A program made the translations under genes and the position numbers. Of a stretch of DNA of 64,000 bases, positions 1 to 11,475 are shown in pieces (positions within the stretch are counted from its first letter, which is position 1; every line of letters begins with the position of its first letter). Source of the stretch: Anthostomella pinea (Eukaryota; Ascomycota; Sordariomycetes; Xylariales; Xylariaceae). The stretch spans positions 1,488,001 to 1,552,000 of the forward strand of contig CAUWAG010000006.1 of the NCBI GenBank assembly GCA_963556695.1, in the 5' to 3' direction. The notes beneath the pieces were generated by a model, which was not told the origin of the DNA, ran no database searches, and worked only from the letters and a program-made list of their open reading frames with translations.

Positions 1-3000
1 GCTATCCCCTTAGGTACTCTTGCCGTCAAAGTAGTCTACATGCAATGACTGTGGGACATGAACTGACGATGGTACCTGGTGAGCCCTCTGCGCACATTGA
101 TGCCTCCAGGAATATTCCATATTGCAGCTGGCAGGTACATGTCATGTCTTAATACTTGGCTTGCTTACGTTTGCGTGATGGCTTGCATGTACCCCAGCCC
201 CTGAGTCACTGGTTTGCCCTGAAGCTCGGGGCCTTACCCCCAGCCCAACCTCTCAAACTTAGATCTCTTCGCGGATCCTGGTACCTAGGGCTTGCAGCCC
301 CTATCCCTGATCTCAGTCTGTCTACAAGGCGACATGCGACCTGAAATGGGAGCTAGCACGCCTCTCCGCGGTGCATCTGTCGATGGTTGCTTCTGCCGTT
401 CCTGTCGATGACATGATGCCTTCATTGATAAGGGTCAGCTGTCTGGTATTGTGGCTGGAGGTGATCATGAAGTGAAATCACAGACAGAGTGGAAGTGGGA
501 GTTGAAGTTGAAGTACATGAGTATCCCTTCTACATTCCCAACCATTAGGGCTACCTGATGGGAGAGAACTGCAGCCGTGCTTGGCCTCGATGGTGACCTT
601 CCCCTTATTTATCAGCGATTATAAGACGCGCGGGTTTGGTTACATATATTCAGACACTACATTGGGTATAATGCTATCAAAACAGGTGGATCTCAAATAA
701 GAAGACCCAAGGAGGAAAGACAGGTCTTTCTTGGAGGCAAAACAAGACGTTCCGCGTCCCTCGTACGTTCAGTCCGAAGGCCCAGGTGTCCGTCCCTGCA
801 CATCTCGTCACTGTACTCGCTCTTCGCCTTGCTCGGAGGCTCGCAGCGAGGGACGGCGGGCGGATGAAATCGCGAGCGTTGCGTGCCGTCCGTGGCCTCG
901 TACCACGATCGCGAGATCGAGATGAAGGGAGCTTCCCCCCGTCCCAGCTCGACCGTAGAACCAATCAACTGAGTGGTACCCAGCTTGCGAGACTGTTCAT
1001 TCCTTATCCAAAATCTTATCCAAAACGTTATCCAAAAGGAGCTCCCCGGTGTATGTTCCCTCCCGGGGTGTTTGCTGGCTCGCTCGTTCTACATCGCGGT
1101 TAAACAGAAGGTCAGACACAACCAGTGGGCTTCGGACTCGGTTGGGCTGTATCGGGACGACTTACCGGGGACGTTGCGAGAGGGGAAGGAGGGTGGAAAG
1201 GCCCAGGTGGCCGCGATCGGGTTGGTTGCTGAATGAATGTATTAGCACAGATCGAGTCCGATTCTGAAAATCCGCGGCGAGCGCCGATGATGCTGAGAAT
1301 GCACCACGGGGAACACCCACAGCGATGGTTTGCTTGCTTGCGAGTGGAGAAGAGTGACGAGGAGGTGTGGTGAGGGATCGCGCGTGATTGAAACAGTCGC
1401 CGCTGAAGCTGAAGCAAGTCACTGACACCAGAGGGACATTTACAAGGAGAGGTAGAAATCTTGGTGTCGTTGGTGGAGTTGGGTAGGTCGTTGGTGGTCG
1501 GTCGTGATGGTACGTACGCAGGAGAAGAGATCTGAAAAGCGTGTGCGTGCTTGAGAACAGAACAGGCGAAAGTGTGTGCTTGTGGAGGTCTTGCTGGTGC
1601 TGGCTTTTGGATGTTGCCTCGGGAAGGTGCTCTAGGAAGAAACTCTTGGTGTCACTGTTCGACTGCTGGTTACTGTAGAAATGACTTGGTTGATGTACGT
1701 GAAGAGGAAAGGAAAATATGAAGCTAGCTTCATCTAGTGCCATGACACTTGGGCGAAACCGGCGGTCGATGGACTAAGAGCCACCGTGCTCCGGCTTCGA
1801 CTGTGTTGTTGATACGATCAAGAAGGGTCTGCACTGCTAATGTCATGGTGTGGGGCGGGTAGTAGCCTGCGGATGTGCTTGTAAGTTTGAGGTAGCTTCT
1901 CAGGCTGTACTGTCGAAACGAAGCGGCGAGTCGAGTTGCGATGCAGGTCATCGACAATCAGGTCCGGATCAAGGTTCGCATGCTCGCGGGCCAGAGGGAT
2001 CGTGGTGGAGGAGGAGCTCGTGATGACCGGATCGAACTTGACACCCTTGGTCATGGAGCAAGGCATCTGCATTGTCAAAGAATAACGCAGTTATGAGGTG
2101 TGAATACATTGTATTAGATTGTGCAGAGAGATCTATCTGATGGTACAGGGGCTGAATGTCCCGTATATGAGGTAGGTAGGTAGTCAGTCACCACTGTGGG
2201 TCGTGCCAACCATCTGGAGTACCAGCCATCTTCCAACATGCATCTTCTCATGCATCTTACAGGCCTTGTTTTGCTGCTGCTCGGAAGTGCCGGGGGTCGT
2301 TGCCATTCGGATATAGTCGAATTGTCTCGACTATCTCTCCAGGATCTTGACGGTGGGCATGGTTTACGATTTATTTTTGGATTTATTTTATTATTCAGCT
2401 ATTTGTCCCGCAAGCGAAGAGCCAACTCTTACACTCCTGAGAGCGCCTTTGTTGGCGAAAGAGTACTCCCGCACACCACTAATGACTGCGGTGGTATGGT
2501 ATCTAGCTCAGTTGTTGTTGTTGTTGTAACTTTTAACGCCAGGGGGCCTGCCGCATAGCGGCGGCCCTGGGCCTCCAAAAGGGCGCGCGGGCGTGCTAGG
2601 CCAGGTCCTATACTATATATATACATACAGCTGCCCAGCTAGCAGGTCTCGTCCGTAGACAGCCACTGTATTTAAACAGCGGTTCCCATCGTGTCCCCCC
2701 TCCTCCGGGTGAGGGATGGTGCCGAAGTCGTTCCCAATGCTCAGTTTCATAGCATATCCCCAAATTCAAATAGCTCGATTCGCGCTGCAAGGTAAGTTCT
2801 GCGGAGTTGGTGCTCCTGCGGTATCTAGCTCAGGAATGGACGAGTCTTTGGTCACCAACTTCTATATGAAAATCGACATGAGACAAACCCTTCACAGTGT
2901 ACTTCGGGGACTACGGATGAAGAAAGTATATCGAACTAGCCCTCCTACTACCTATTTTACACACCCAACTCTAACTCATCCCAGACGCACAGCTTGTCGA

Positions 3001-3160
3001 AATGGGCCAGCATCTCGTGCTCCGTAATGTATTCTACGTTGTCCGTCTCGGGGGAGCTGGCATCATGGGCCCACTGCATGCAGTCTCCTGACGGGATTGA
3101 TTCAAAACCGCGAAGCTTTCTATCTCTGCGATAGTCTCGAACACCCCGTCGTTCCATCGG
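1..3160. other. gene-poor stretch, no supported gene
   Basis: Several overlapping open frames occur on both strands, but none shows a recognisable domain or paired splice sites. The minus strand of 1690-2080 looks mildly coding (Ser/Thr-rich). The 50 bp around 1694-1745 resemble 28024-28065 plus 28115-28130, so this is probably another decayed copy of the 28.0 kb gene fragment. A GC-rich patch lies near 2540-2600. I see no RNA gene or promoter I can defend. Confidence 0.5.
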
Positions 3161-3167
3161 CAAGAGG

Positions 3168-3266
3168 CCACCAGGATGTTGTGGGGGCATCCGACACCGG
3201 GAGGACACCCAACATGTTGCGTGGGCAGCCCCCGGAGGACACCCAGCTGTTGAGGGCATCCCCCGT
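3168..3266. repeat. imperfect ~35-bp tandem repeat (3 units)
   Basis: Three head-to-tail units share the pattern 'atgttg..gggcatcc..gggaggacaccca'. A related isolated unit is near 3640-3690 and a partial one near 3425-3450. It is a small minisatellite. Reading frames across it give repetitive Gly/Pro/Cys peptides that are by-products of the repeat. Confidence 0.6.
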
Positions 3267-4013
3267 CATTGTGAACGAGCGAGAGCTCCATTCCGGTTAG
3301 TCCATCCTCCTTGAGTTGGGCAGAGCCGCCAGCTCATTCAGCATTGACATGGCGTTGTGCATGTCGATGTGTGTGGCATCGTCACGCTGGTAGTAGCGCG
3401 TGCACAACCTTGAGTGCGTCGTCGATGAGGGTGGGAGGACACCGATTTCGGGGGCATGTGCTCAGGGCCCTCGACCCGTAGAACGCGACTGCGGCCGTTG
3501 GCCGGATCTCCTTTAAAACCGACTCGGTTCCATGTTACGGCGGGGTGCCCGCCGTTTACAGCGAATTCTCCTATGATAATCTCTGCGTGGAGATATGCGG
3601 CTGGTTCATGCTGGAAGAAGACCAGTTTTGCGGCCGAAGTGTAGCCCTCCAACACCACCCAGGATGTTGCGGGGGTATCCGCCCCGTGGCCAAAGAGAAT
3701 GACTCCCTGTACAGGCCGCAGGCACAGTCCGAAGCCTGTGGACCATGGAACGGACGTCTCCTTGGACGAAGGGAGTGGACCAGCCGCCTAAACGCCTGCT
3801 GCTGCTGGAAGGGAGCAGGCCAGCAGGTAGTAGGGTTGCTGCTGCTGACCATTTATTCGGTACGAAGTATTGTCTACGGTCAGCGTCGTGTTAGAAGCAC
3901 GTGACGCTGCGCGGAATGAAGAGGTTGTGGTTGTGTGACAATGGGAACTTACCTCAATTGTCTTCCGTGTTTGGACTCCTGCCCGTAGGTTTCGCATGCC
4001 GAGGAGGTAAGAT

Positions 4014-4285
4014 GGTAAAATAAGTAAAATAAGAATAATGGGATAAAAGAATAAAATAAGAAAATAAGGAAATAAGAAAATAAGAAAATAAGAAAATAAG
4101 AAAATAAAAAAATAAGAAAATAAGAAAATAAAGGAATCGTAAACAAGCAAGGGGAAGGAAAGAGATGAAGTGAAGATGGGTGAAGAAAGGAAGAAGGGAG
4201 GGAGGGAGGGAAGTCCGGACGAGAAAAAGTATTTGGGGAAAGGAATGAAGGAAGGAAGGAAGGAAGAAAGTCTGGACGAGAAGAT
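4014..4285 (+). repeat. polypurine low-complexity tract
   Basis: About 270 bp of the + strand are almost entirely A and G. The first half is built on aaaataag-type units and the second on ggaa/ggga units. The minus strand reads as Phe/Leu/Ser/Tyr-rich membrane-like peptides, which are artefacts of composition. Confidence 0.85.
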
Positions 4286-4289
4286 TCAA

Positions 4290-5920
4290 TGTTATTTGAA
4301 CTAGGGTTGTGGGATGCGGCAGGCCTGATCAGGTCAGGTGAGCAGAAAGTCCCCGCAGAAATCTCCGCAGCCCTGGTAGGCCTATACACCCCTGATAGGC
4401 CTCTTCTATGATGCCCCAGGGGAACAACACCTCTAGTAGTACTGTGCCGAGGACCGGCTGCTTTGGTGCCTGGTGTTCATGTTGACCCACTGGCTTGGAA
4501 GACGATACCCCAACAATTGGACACGTTGGGAAGGAGTAACACGGGCAACGATGGGTCGGGACACCTTGAGGAAGGTGGCAGACGGAGCAGAACATGGGGA
4601 AGTGCAGTCAACCAAGTGCTACGTTCATACCTTCCTAGTCATCGAAAGTCATTTGGACGAAAACACAGTGCCAGTCTTGCCATGGCTATTGGGGATTTAT
4701 TGCCGACTGCGGAAGCACGGCATGTATATAAGATGCGACCGGACTCCTTCCTATAAGTCCTACACTCAGCCCTCACATGTCTCCGAGGACTCTAGGTTGA
4801 TATGCTGTTTTTCATGCTTATTCCATTGTGCTTTATGCCGATTCGACAAGTATACTGTAATTTGTTGGAGGGGTGGCGTACGGCGATTGATAAGGCTTCA
4901 GTGTAGCTAGAGGTCAGGCATGATCAGGGAAGGGAATTAGACAACCATGATCTTCATTTACTCGTTCAAGATACACAGCTAGCATACTTTGGATGACTAT
5001 GATACTCCTAAGCACCTTTAAGGTATTCACTACGTGCCATTCATCTACTCGTATGGTGCTCCAACCTATTGTCTACATGCCCATCAAGCCCATCGTGGTG
5101 TTAGGGTGAGCTGAGACGCAAGAGCCGCAAGGCAGTACCCAGAACCTCCCAAATCTGGTCTGATTAGCAACCGACACCTCAGCACACACTCACAAGTCTG
5201 CCTCGGGATTCCTTCCAATCGGTTGACAGTACTCAAGGACGGAAGCAGACAAGCAACCAGCTACGCCGTTCCGATACGCAAGTAGTCAGCCCTCGGCCCT
5301 GCTTGCACAAAGGTCAGCATTCAGGGCAGGGGTGATCTACGTCCTCCAGCCAGACCGTGACTCGCACCTCAAGTGAGGTACTCAGAGCAGATGATGATGT
5401 CCAAGAACGATAAGTACACCCATCACGTAAGGACTAAGCATAGCGTAAACATGCGGGCATAGTGAAGACAGAAAGACAGCAGATTGCAGGACAAACGTTT
5501 AGGGAACTGATGCTCGTAATTAAGGTCATTTCATGGCCAGTTCAGGTACCATTGTGGCCGCATTTGGCAGAGGATACGAGCTATCAAAGCCGGCACCGGC
5601 ATCTTCTTGCTGCGCATCTGCGTCAAGCGCTCGCACCAAATCATCATTTGCTCCCTCATAGCCATGCGCGAGCCTCGTTATAAAAATATATCCATAGTAT
5701 CGCCACTGCCAACTAGTCCAATGTCTCCTAGTCTTGACCAACAACAAGAACTTTACCGATGTCGTTGTGTCGATCATGGATTCTCGTCGCTGATCCACTG
5801 AATGAGCAAAGAACTCGACCGTCGCGCCTAGAGAAAGGTGCAGGAAGATTGTATTATGGTTGTTAGTCGGGGTCGAGCCGGTTACAGAAAGATCCAGTCG
5901 GGCAGTAATAGATACTCCGC
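4290..5920. other. no supported gene
   Basis: Mixed-composition sequence with only short frames and no domain, splice pairing or repeat that I can recognise. The minus-strand frame covering 5526-6389 is open but lacks any recognisable family. Part of it overlaps the better candidate frame at 5926-6198. Confidence 0.4.
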
Positions 5921-5925
5921 AGCGT

Positions 5926-6198
5926 TTATCCTGAATTGCATGAGAGGAACATGTCGGCAGCGTACTTGAAGTCGGCCATGTTGACATCTGTGCATTTGGT
6001 GGGATCCATGTCGGATGGAAGTCCCTTGCTTCCGTACGCAATGATGTGACCTCTCCAGTCGAGGTACTGTCCTGGCTTGGTAGTATAGACGGCTGCGATA
6101 GCCTTGTTTGACTCGGAACGATCGTACTTGAAATCACCGTGATAGTCGATAATGATGACCATGGGAAGCTCTCTGTCCAGGGCGTAATCGAAATCCAT
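5926..6198 (-). pseudogene. 90-residue unrecognised ORF, probably a gene fragment
   Basis: The frame encodes a hydrophilic 90-residue peptide with balanced Asp/Tyr/Lys content, running from an ATG at 6198 to TAA at 5926-5928. Its composition looks coding rather than random. I do not recognise the family. It starts about 15 bp downstream (in its own direction) of a dispersed repeat that recurs at 28.3 kb, suggesting it is one exon of a repeated, decayed gene. No membrane segment or signal peptide is visible. It could be a short intact gene, but the neighbouring fragments argue against that. Confidence 0.3.
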
Positions 6199-6213
6199 CG
6201 GTGCGTGAGTGAT

Positions 6214-6397
6214 GTGTCAAACAGAGCGTGGGGGCTTTTAGATGGGTGAAAACGTATATTCTGGTGTAATCCGTCTTCTTGTTGTATCTCTGTGAAACTC
6301 CTTCTGTGGGCTAAGTGGCCCAAAAATGCCCTATTGGCCTTGTTGGTGCACTGCCACCTCCCTGAACGCCACGGTGGCTTGCGCGCCATTCAACGCG
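6214..6397 (+). repeat. dispersed repeat family R1, copy A
   Basis: Shares blocks, in the same order, with 28279-28458 and partly with 15820-15968, 16489-16591 and 17629-17683. It starts with gtgtcaaacag, passes through a ggctaagtggccc block and ends in a conserved core containing gtgcactgccacctccctga and gccacggtggc. The core can form a short hairpin (gccac/gtggc). On the minus strand the core is open and reads ATVAF-like, so the repeat may be an exon of a decayed gene family. Confidence 0.7.
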
Positions 6398-6565
6398 GGC
6401 CGCTGATCTGAACCACGCGCGATCAGTACTGCCAGCAATACCACCCATCGACGAGCCATGTGCTCCTCGCTGCAGGGCTACGATCTGGAAGGCGAACCAC
6501 ATTCTGAATTCGAGACCTTTATGGCCGTAGACTTTTGCGTCTCGCTTACGGAGCACAAGTAACGA

Positions 6566-7162
6566 TTAATCCTCATCCGCCTTTCCATCGTTCGTGATCA
6601 GACGTCGCAGGACGACGTTGCCCCGTCCAGGAGTCTTGTCCAGACGCTTCAGATACTTGGATTCTCGCAGACTAAGAATCTGGTATTGGCGGCAAAGTCG
6701 ACTAGACCAGCGAAAGCTCGTGATGCCATTTGGGTCGGAGTCCGAATACGGTTCATGCGTATGAGGGGCTGGTAAGTGCCCACCATGAGGTTGCTGGCGG
6801 ATTCGTATATCGGACGCAACGTCGCCGCAGTGTGCTTCATCAAGGTGATCCATCCACAGGTGAAGTCGATGCTTCAGTCGCATCACGTGCGCGTTCAGTT
6901 TCGGTGCTTCGGCGGCATGCTCGAAGATCATGGTGAAAACATCTGTCGGCAGGTCGAGGATAGAGCAGGAGCCACAGACGGCGCCGATTACTGCGACAAC
7001 CGCGAAGGAGAAGGCCACGTCGAATGAGGTCGAATCATTATCCGACAAGTGAAGCATGCTGAGCACATGGAGCTTGACTTTAACATCGAGCCAACGGCCG
7101 TCGGTAATGTCCGTCACTGGCTTGTGACCAAATTTCGTCTGGACCCGATCAACAGCGCCCAT
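6566..7162 (-). pseudogene. decayed gene with membrane-segment motif shared with 14.2 kb
   Basis: The frame contains a hydrophobic stretch (FDVAFSFAVVAVIGAV) nearly identical to segments encoded on the + strand at about 14.23 and 14.74 kb. After it comes LPTDVFTMIFEHA, which resembles an F-box-like or other helical motif. Downstream the better coding potential switches to another minus-strand frame (6649-6843), indicating a frameshift. I infer a broken member of a small repeated family encoding an N-terminal membrane helix. No function can be named. Confidence 0.4.
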
Positions 7163-7564
7163 GAGGATACATTCCTAAGAAGTCGCCGAGTGGCGCGACG
7201 ACGTGTTCTGACGAATTTCGACCTTGTCGATGATCCTCTCTCGTTCGGCTTGTCCCTTTGTCGATTTTCCGTTTGATGCGTACTGCGGGTGATGCGGCGA
7301 GACAACGCGGGCAAACGGCCCCGAGCGGAACCAAACCAAACGAGACGAGACGGAACAAAACTATGTAGCCACGACCGGCCTTCAGACTCTTGGGGCGTCC
7401 CGGCAAAGGGGCCTCAGGCCAGCTAACTGATCCTTGTATGATCCTATTGTCGATCTATTAGCCTGGTACTGGTAAAATCACCACAGATACACGTACATCA
7501 TCATCGTCTTTCTCCTCTTCTTTTGCTTCTGCTTAAAAACCGGCAGCCAAGCCTTTCGCCAGCT

Positions 7565-7915
7565 CTAGGAAGCGGTGCCATCGGACATCACGCTCGGCGC
7601 GCCGCTTCGCCTTGAGGTATTGGTGCAGACGAGCGAAGAGCACGCGTATCTGATGGCAGGCTGCTGCTGCTGTCCCTCTACCTGCACCTGCGTCACCGGG
7701 TGCTGATTGATAATGTGTGCACGGAGGCCCGCTTCATCCACGAGGATACGGGTGAACATTCCATGATATAGCCTGAAGGAGTAGCCCACCTCGTGGAGAG
7801 GGGCCACGATGGCAGCCAACTGCGCAGGGTTCGGTTTCATGGTCTCCTGGTATGCAATAAGGATGTCTTCATGCAAACCCGCGTTCCAGTTCATGAGGGT
7901 GCGGTTGGAAGACAT
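7565..7915 (-). pseudogene. small Myb-like (fungal) protein, 116-residue frame
   Basis: The N-terminal 50 residues (SNRTLMNWNAGLHEDILIA, then PAQLAAIVAPLHEVGYSF) match the layout of small Eurotiales nuclear proteins. In that family a Trp starts a helical Myb-like unit, followed by an acidic His-Glu-Asp-Leu/Ile helix, a Lys-Pro turn and a Gly-Tyr-Thr/Ser-Phe helix. The usual continuation (ALRQH..LK) appears only loosely (EAGLRAHIINQ) after an extra stretch, and the C-terminal third looks unrelated. Minus-strand 27799-28023 carries a related piece. Possible DNA binding is inferred from the family only. Confidence 0.4.
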
Positions 7916-8636
7916 GATCGACGCTCTTGGTTTGTCGGGTTCTCGTGGGGAATGTCAACAGCAACGAGATACTCCTAAATGCCGTTTAAGGTCGTGCAGG
8001 ACCCGGCAGTTCCAAATGAATGGTTTGTTGTCCACCTCTCGCCTTCCTTGTGTAAACAATGTAGAATTTCTTTTTGTCTAGCTTCATGAATCATAGCAAT
8101 CGGTGGTAGATCCAGGACTGAGAGTGCCGCAAGTCGCGTCAGGTCAGCGAGGACCTCGCGATACGCCGTGTTGGTGTACGGTGCATGGTTTGGACTGATG
8201 CGTGGGATGATGACGAAGCTTCTCGCATCGACTTCTGCGAAGCCTGCCGCGCCGCACTTCCCAACGACCCCAAATTGCCTCGAACCATACGCCGTGCGGA
8301 AGGTACCCCCAATAGAGACTACCCCGAACGGGATCTCGAGAAGAGAGTACCAAAAGGTGCTGCAAAAAGGAACCAACAGCGATGAGATAGCCTCGGGTTC
8401 TCGTGTGGGGAACGTAGAAGTTCCTTGTGACTACAGCGGCCGACGAGCTCGACGAGCGCCACAAGGTTCTGAACCAGAATCTTGGCTCTCGATACAACGA
8501 TGCCGGTGCCTTGGTTTCCTGCATCCTGCATCTCTTGCTTCCGGGCTTTGGCCTTCCATCCCTGGGACTGCTCAGGCTGTTTGGCCGCCACGATGTCCCG
8601 GGGACATCCTCCACACATTTCATCATATTGGGATGA

Positions 8637-8894
8637 TCAGTTCCGGCAACCTGCGTTCTCGCCGAACGTATCCTTGATCATAGTTTTGTCGGCTTTGGCT
8701 TCGTCGGCAGCGCCTTCAGCCTTGACCTCAGCGTTGTCAGCTGTGGTGGCAGCGCCATTCTTGCCGGCGGGGTCAGCCTCGGAATCGTCGTCCTCGACCT
8801 CGGCAGCAGACAGCACGGCCTTCTTGGTTGGGGAGCGGCGCTGGCGTTTGGGATCGCTACAGTGACATTCCGAACTGCCCTCCATCCATATCAC
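8637..8894 (-). pseudogene. Ala/Glu/Lys-rich hydrophilic ORF (85 aa)
   Basis: Encodes a low-complexity hydrophilic peptide with a basic start (KRQRRSPTKKA) followed by alternating Ala, Glu, Asp and Lys. This is the kind of tail seen in fungal nuclear proteins, including the Myb-like families represented elsewhere in the window. The composition and third-position GC make it look truly coding, but it has no defined domain. It is probably the C-terminal exon of a broken gene. It overlaps nothing else supported. Confidence 0.35.
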
Positions 8895-8912
8895 GCCCCA
8901 TCAGCCGCGAAC

Positions 8913-9730
8913 ATGCCGCCCAAGAAGTCTACCGCTACCACTGCTCTTGGCGGTGCGCTCCCCGGTCCGGCTGGCAACGCCGTTGTTCTTCCGGCTGTTG
9001 TTCTTGCTCTGGGCGGCGACCTGTCCGCCATCTCCGCCACCCTTGCCAAGGCCAAGAATAGTCGCATGGTCCGTGGTGGTGTCCTATGTCCGGAACGGGA
9101 CTGCACGGTCGTCAGAGCCGACGTGCCGAAGATGAAAGAGCACTTGATGTTCGACCATCTTGGAAGGACCTGCTTCTGCCGTGGCTGCGGCCAGATCTTT
9201 CAGATTGAGGCGCAGCTGATCGACCACTTCGGTGGCCATCTAGTGCTGGCCATGCGCAGAAGAAGACCAAGAAGACCAAGAAGGTCTTGACCACGGAGGA
9301 GAAGAAGGTATGTTTTCAAAATCGATAAAGCGGAGTAACAAACAGTGTACTAAGCATTGTTTATGCGTTTATTCCAGTCAGCTAACTGCTTCTTCCAGCA
9401 ACGATGTGGTACGCTTACATGAGATTGGAGTTTTCATAACTCTATAACGATCCTTCCGCTGCCAGGAACAGGCTCTTGCAGACCGGTACTATACTCTGGC
9501 CATTGCAGTTCAGCGCGTCGCCCGAGACCTATTCTGCTTCCCAAACCATTCATTTGGAACAGCCGGGTCCTGCACGACCTTGAAAGGCAATGAAGGGGGT
9601 CCGCCTCGTAAGATACAAGCGACGTGCCGAGCACGCCCGCAAGAAGTTCATGAAGGAGCGACTTGCCGAAAGGCGTGATCTCGAGGCCTGGGCTGAAGAG
9701 AACAAGCCTACCCCCAACACCGACGTCTAA
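8913..9730 (+). pseudogene. two-finger C2H2 zinc-finger gene, broken
   Basis: From the ATG at 8913 a basic, then Ala/Gly/Leu-rich segment is followed by two C2H2 fingers: C-x4-C-x12-H-x4-H (CPERDC...EHLMFDH) and C-x2-C-x12-H-x4-H (CRGC...DHFGGH). A one-base shift near 9255 moves the Lys-rich continuation (KTKKTKKVLTTEEKK) into another frame, ending at a good donor (gtatgt, about 9308). The matching acceptor is at about 9398 (gctaac branch, ttccag). Further on, 9604-9730 encodes a charged helix (AEHARKKFMKERLAERRDLE) ending in TAA. Role in nucleic-acid binding is inferred. Confidence 0.5.
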
Positions 9731-9738
9731 AGGCCGTC

Positions 9739-10032
9739 ATGGGAGTTCCTGACCTCACCGTCGAGGAGCTCAAGGTCTTTCTCTGTGAGGAGGCCCAGAG
9801 AAACAGTCAGCCGACTCTGGGCCTCGATGCCACTTCGAGATTGAAGCACGCTGGTTACTTTGGCACCGTGGACTTCGACCAGTGCGTTCAGGAAGCCGCA
9901 AGTATACCAAATGACTCGCAAAGACGATATGGCCAGAGAGGACAGACGAGACACCGACCTGGTGATATCCCGTTCATGTCTTCATCGAAGAGGTTTGTGC
10001 CTGTTCGAAACGCCGTCTCTCAAATCATATAG
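9739..10032 (+). pseudogene. 97-residue unrecognised ORF fragment
   Basis: Begins with a clean amphipathic segment (VPDLTVEELKVFLCEEA) that resembles a SAP-like or other DNA-binding helix start, but I cannot confirm a domain. It follows the C2H2 fragment closely and ends at TAG. The last 40 bp (about 9989-10030) recur at about 53533-53578, so at least that part belongs to a duplicated sequence. Confidence 0.25.
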
Positions 10033-10839
10033 GCAGAAAGCGGACCACGTCGGGGGTGTGCTTCTGGCCACCGCAGCGGCACCGCATACTCGGCGCCCGG
10101 ATGGGAAGAGATGCAGCCGCGACATCATCACCTGACGCGCACAAGCGGTGTGCTCGAGGAGGAAGAGGAGCGAAGCCGCACAGTGCGAGCCAGGCTCGAA
10201 TCAGTCGGCGCAACTAACCCAAGAGGACTGTCCACAGGCGGACAACTGGTCGATGACTCAAGACTCCGACGAGCAGTATCACTACACCGATATCGTAGTC
10301 ATGCGCAGAAGATGAACTCGCTCCGGGCGAGAGCAAGTCAATCACGGTCGACATCTCCACCAAGTACGCAGCCAGCTACTAGGACGCCGTCGCTTGACGT
10401 TACTTCGAGAGGAAGATGGCAGCTGTCTTCGTATTCGTCAGCGTGAACTGGTCATTCACTTACACGATGACCATGTTCACTAGCTGGTTATGTTGGTATC
10501 GGTGAACAAGCTGCAGCCCAGGACATACCAGCGGTTATTTATCCGCGGCCAGCTGTTGAGACTGTCGTTGCTCTGGCTGCACACCCGGCCCCAACACAGC
10601 AAATTGAGAGATGGTGACCAAGGCGTCCATACCTACCGAGTGCATGCGCCATTATCCGCGGTGGCAAGCTGTCTCCATCGCCGCTCAAGTAAGGATTCAA
10701 TCGCTGCCGAGCAACTTTCTCATCGCGCCCATCGAACTGATTCCGCGATGACCGAAGAAAGTTTCGAAATGCAGGGCCTGTGCACCTCTCCTCCGCGCGA
10801 AGTCGACCAACAGCCAGTACTGTTAGATGGCGCGCAAGC

Positions 10840-10931
10840 CACCGTGGCGTTCAGCGAGGTGGCAGTGCACCAAGCAAGGCCAAGAGGTTTTCATCCATAT
10901 GAACCAACCACCTTACGCACTGTTTGACAAG
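10840..10931 (-). repeat. dispersed repeat family R1, inverted copy F lacking an internal block
   Basis: On the minus strand it carries the same core as 6214-6397 and 28279-28458. In this copy the block next to gcactgtttgaca directly joins the core. In the 28.3, 16.5 and 6.2 kb copies they are separated by about 75 bp. The absence could be a deletion, or removal of an intron through an RNA intermediate. Confidence 0.6.
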
Positions 10932-11289
10932 TACCAAAGTCGAGTGCGATGCTGATATCGTCGCCGAGCCTACAGCAGAATAAGCCTGAAGAGACGGCGT
11001 TGGTCCCCTTCGAACAGAGCGTAAACCGTACCGCCTTTTCACACTTTGCACGCCTCGCCCCTACTTCGTGATCGGTCCAAACCATGAGAGCGCCAATCGC
11101 TGGGCAATGCGCGAGATGAATCTTGGCGCGGAAGGGATGGAGTCATTGGTACTGGTACCGAGACTCTTCTCAGCCAGTCCTCGAGGACCTTCTCAGACTG
11201 GCACTAAAGTGCCCGGCACTGGTGGTCCCACTGGCACTGAGGTGTAATAATGGTGGTAATCCCGCAGTGAAAACCCCTGGGGACTCGCT

Positions 11290-11475
11290 GTAACGCGCGC
11301 AAAGGTATTGGTCTCTTGGGCACTGGCACCACCGTCTCGACTGTTACTGTCACCAGCAGCGTCAAGCCCACTGGCCCGTGATCCAGCACTGGCACACAGC
11401 CCGCTCAGTCTTCCGGCACCGATGCCCCCTCGTCGTCTGGAGTCGCGTCTGGTGCTGCGTCTGCGCCGGTGTAAG
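11290..11475 (+). pseudogene. Ser/Thr-rich wall-protein-like fragment
   Basis: One + frame reads GTGTTVSTVTVTSSVKPTGP, then a Thr/Ser/Ala-rich run ending ASGAASAPV before TAA. An internal TGA interrupts it. Such composition is typical of the O-glycosylated stalks of secreted or GPI-anchored fungal cell-wall proteins. No signal peptide, catalytic domain or GPI site is present, so only a stalk fragment can be supported. Confidence 0.35.

Noticed and set aside
1162..1743. 193-codon minus-strand ORF
   Set aside because: Ser/Thr/Pro/His-rich composition with no domain, and overlapping frames are equally open; likely non-coding, pyrimidine-rich sequence.
2196..2558. 120-codon + strand ORF with hydrophobic start
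   Set aside because: The Val run comes from a gttgtt microsatellite and nothing else supports a secreted protein.
3788..4389. Minus-strand membrane-like ORFs rich in Phe, Leu, Ser and Tyr
   Set aside because: They are translations of the polypurine tract; several frames give the same kind of peptide and no start or splice context supports a gene.
5526..6389. 287-codon minus-strand ORF
   Set aside because: Overlaps the R1 repeat and a better-behaved frame; composition is Ser/Thr-rich in the manner of an off-frame reading.
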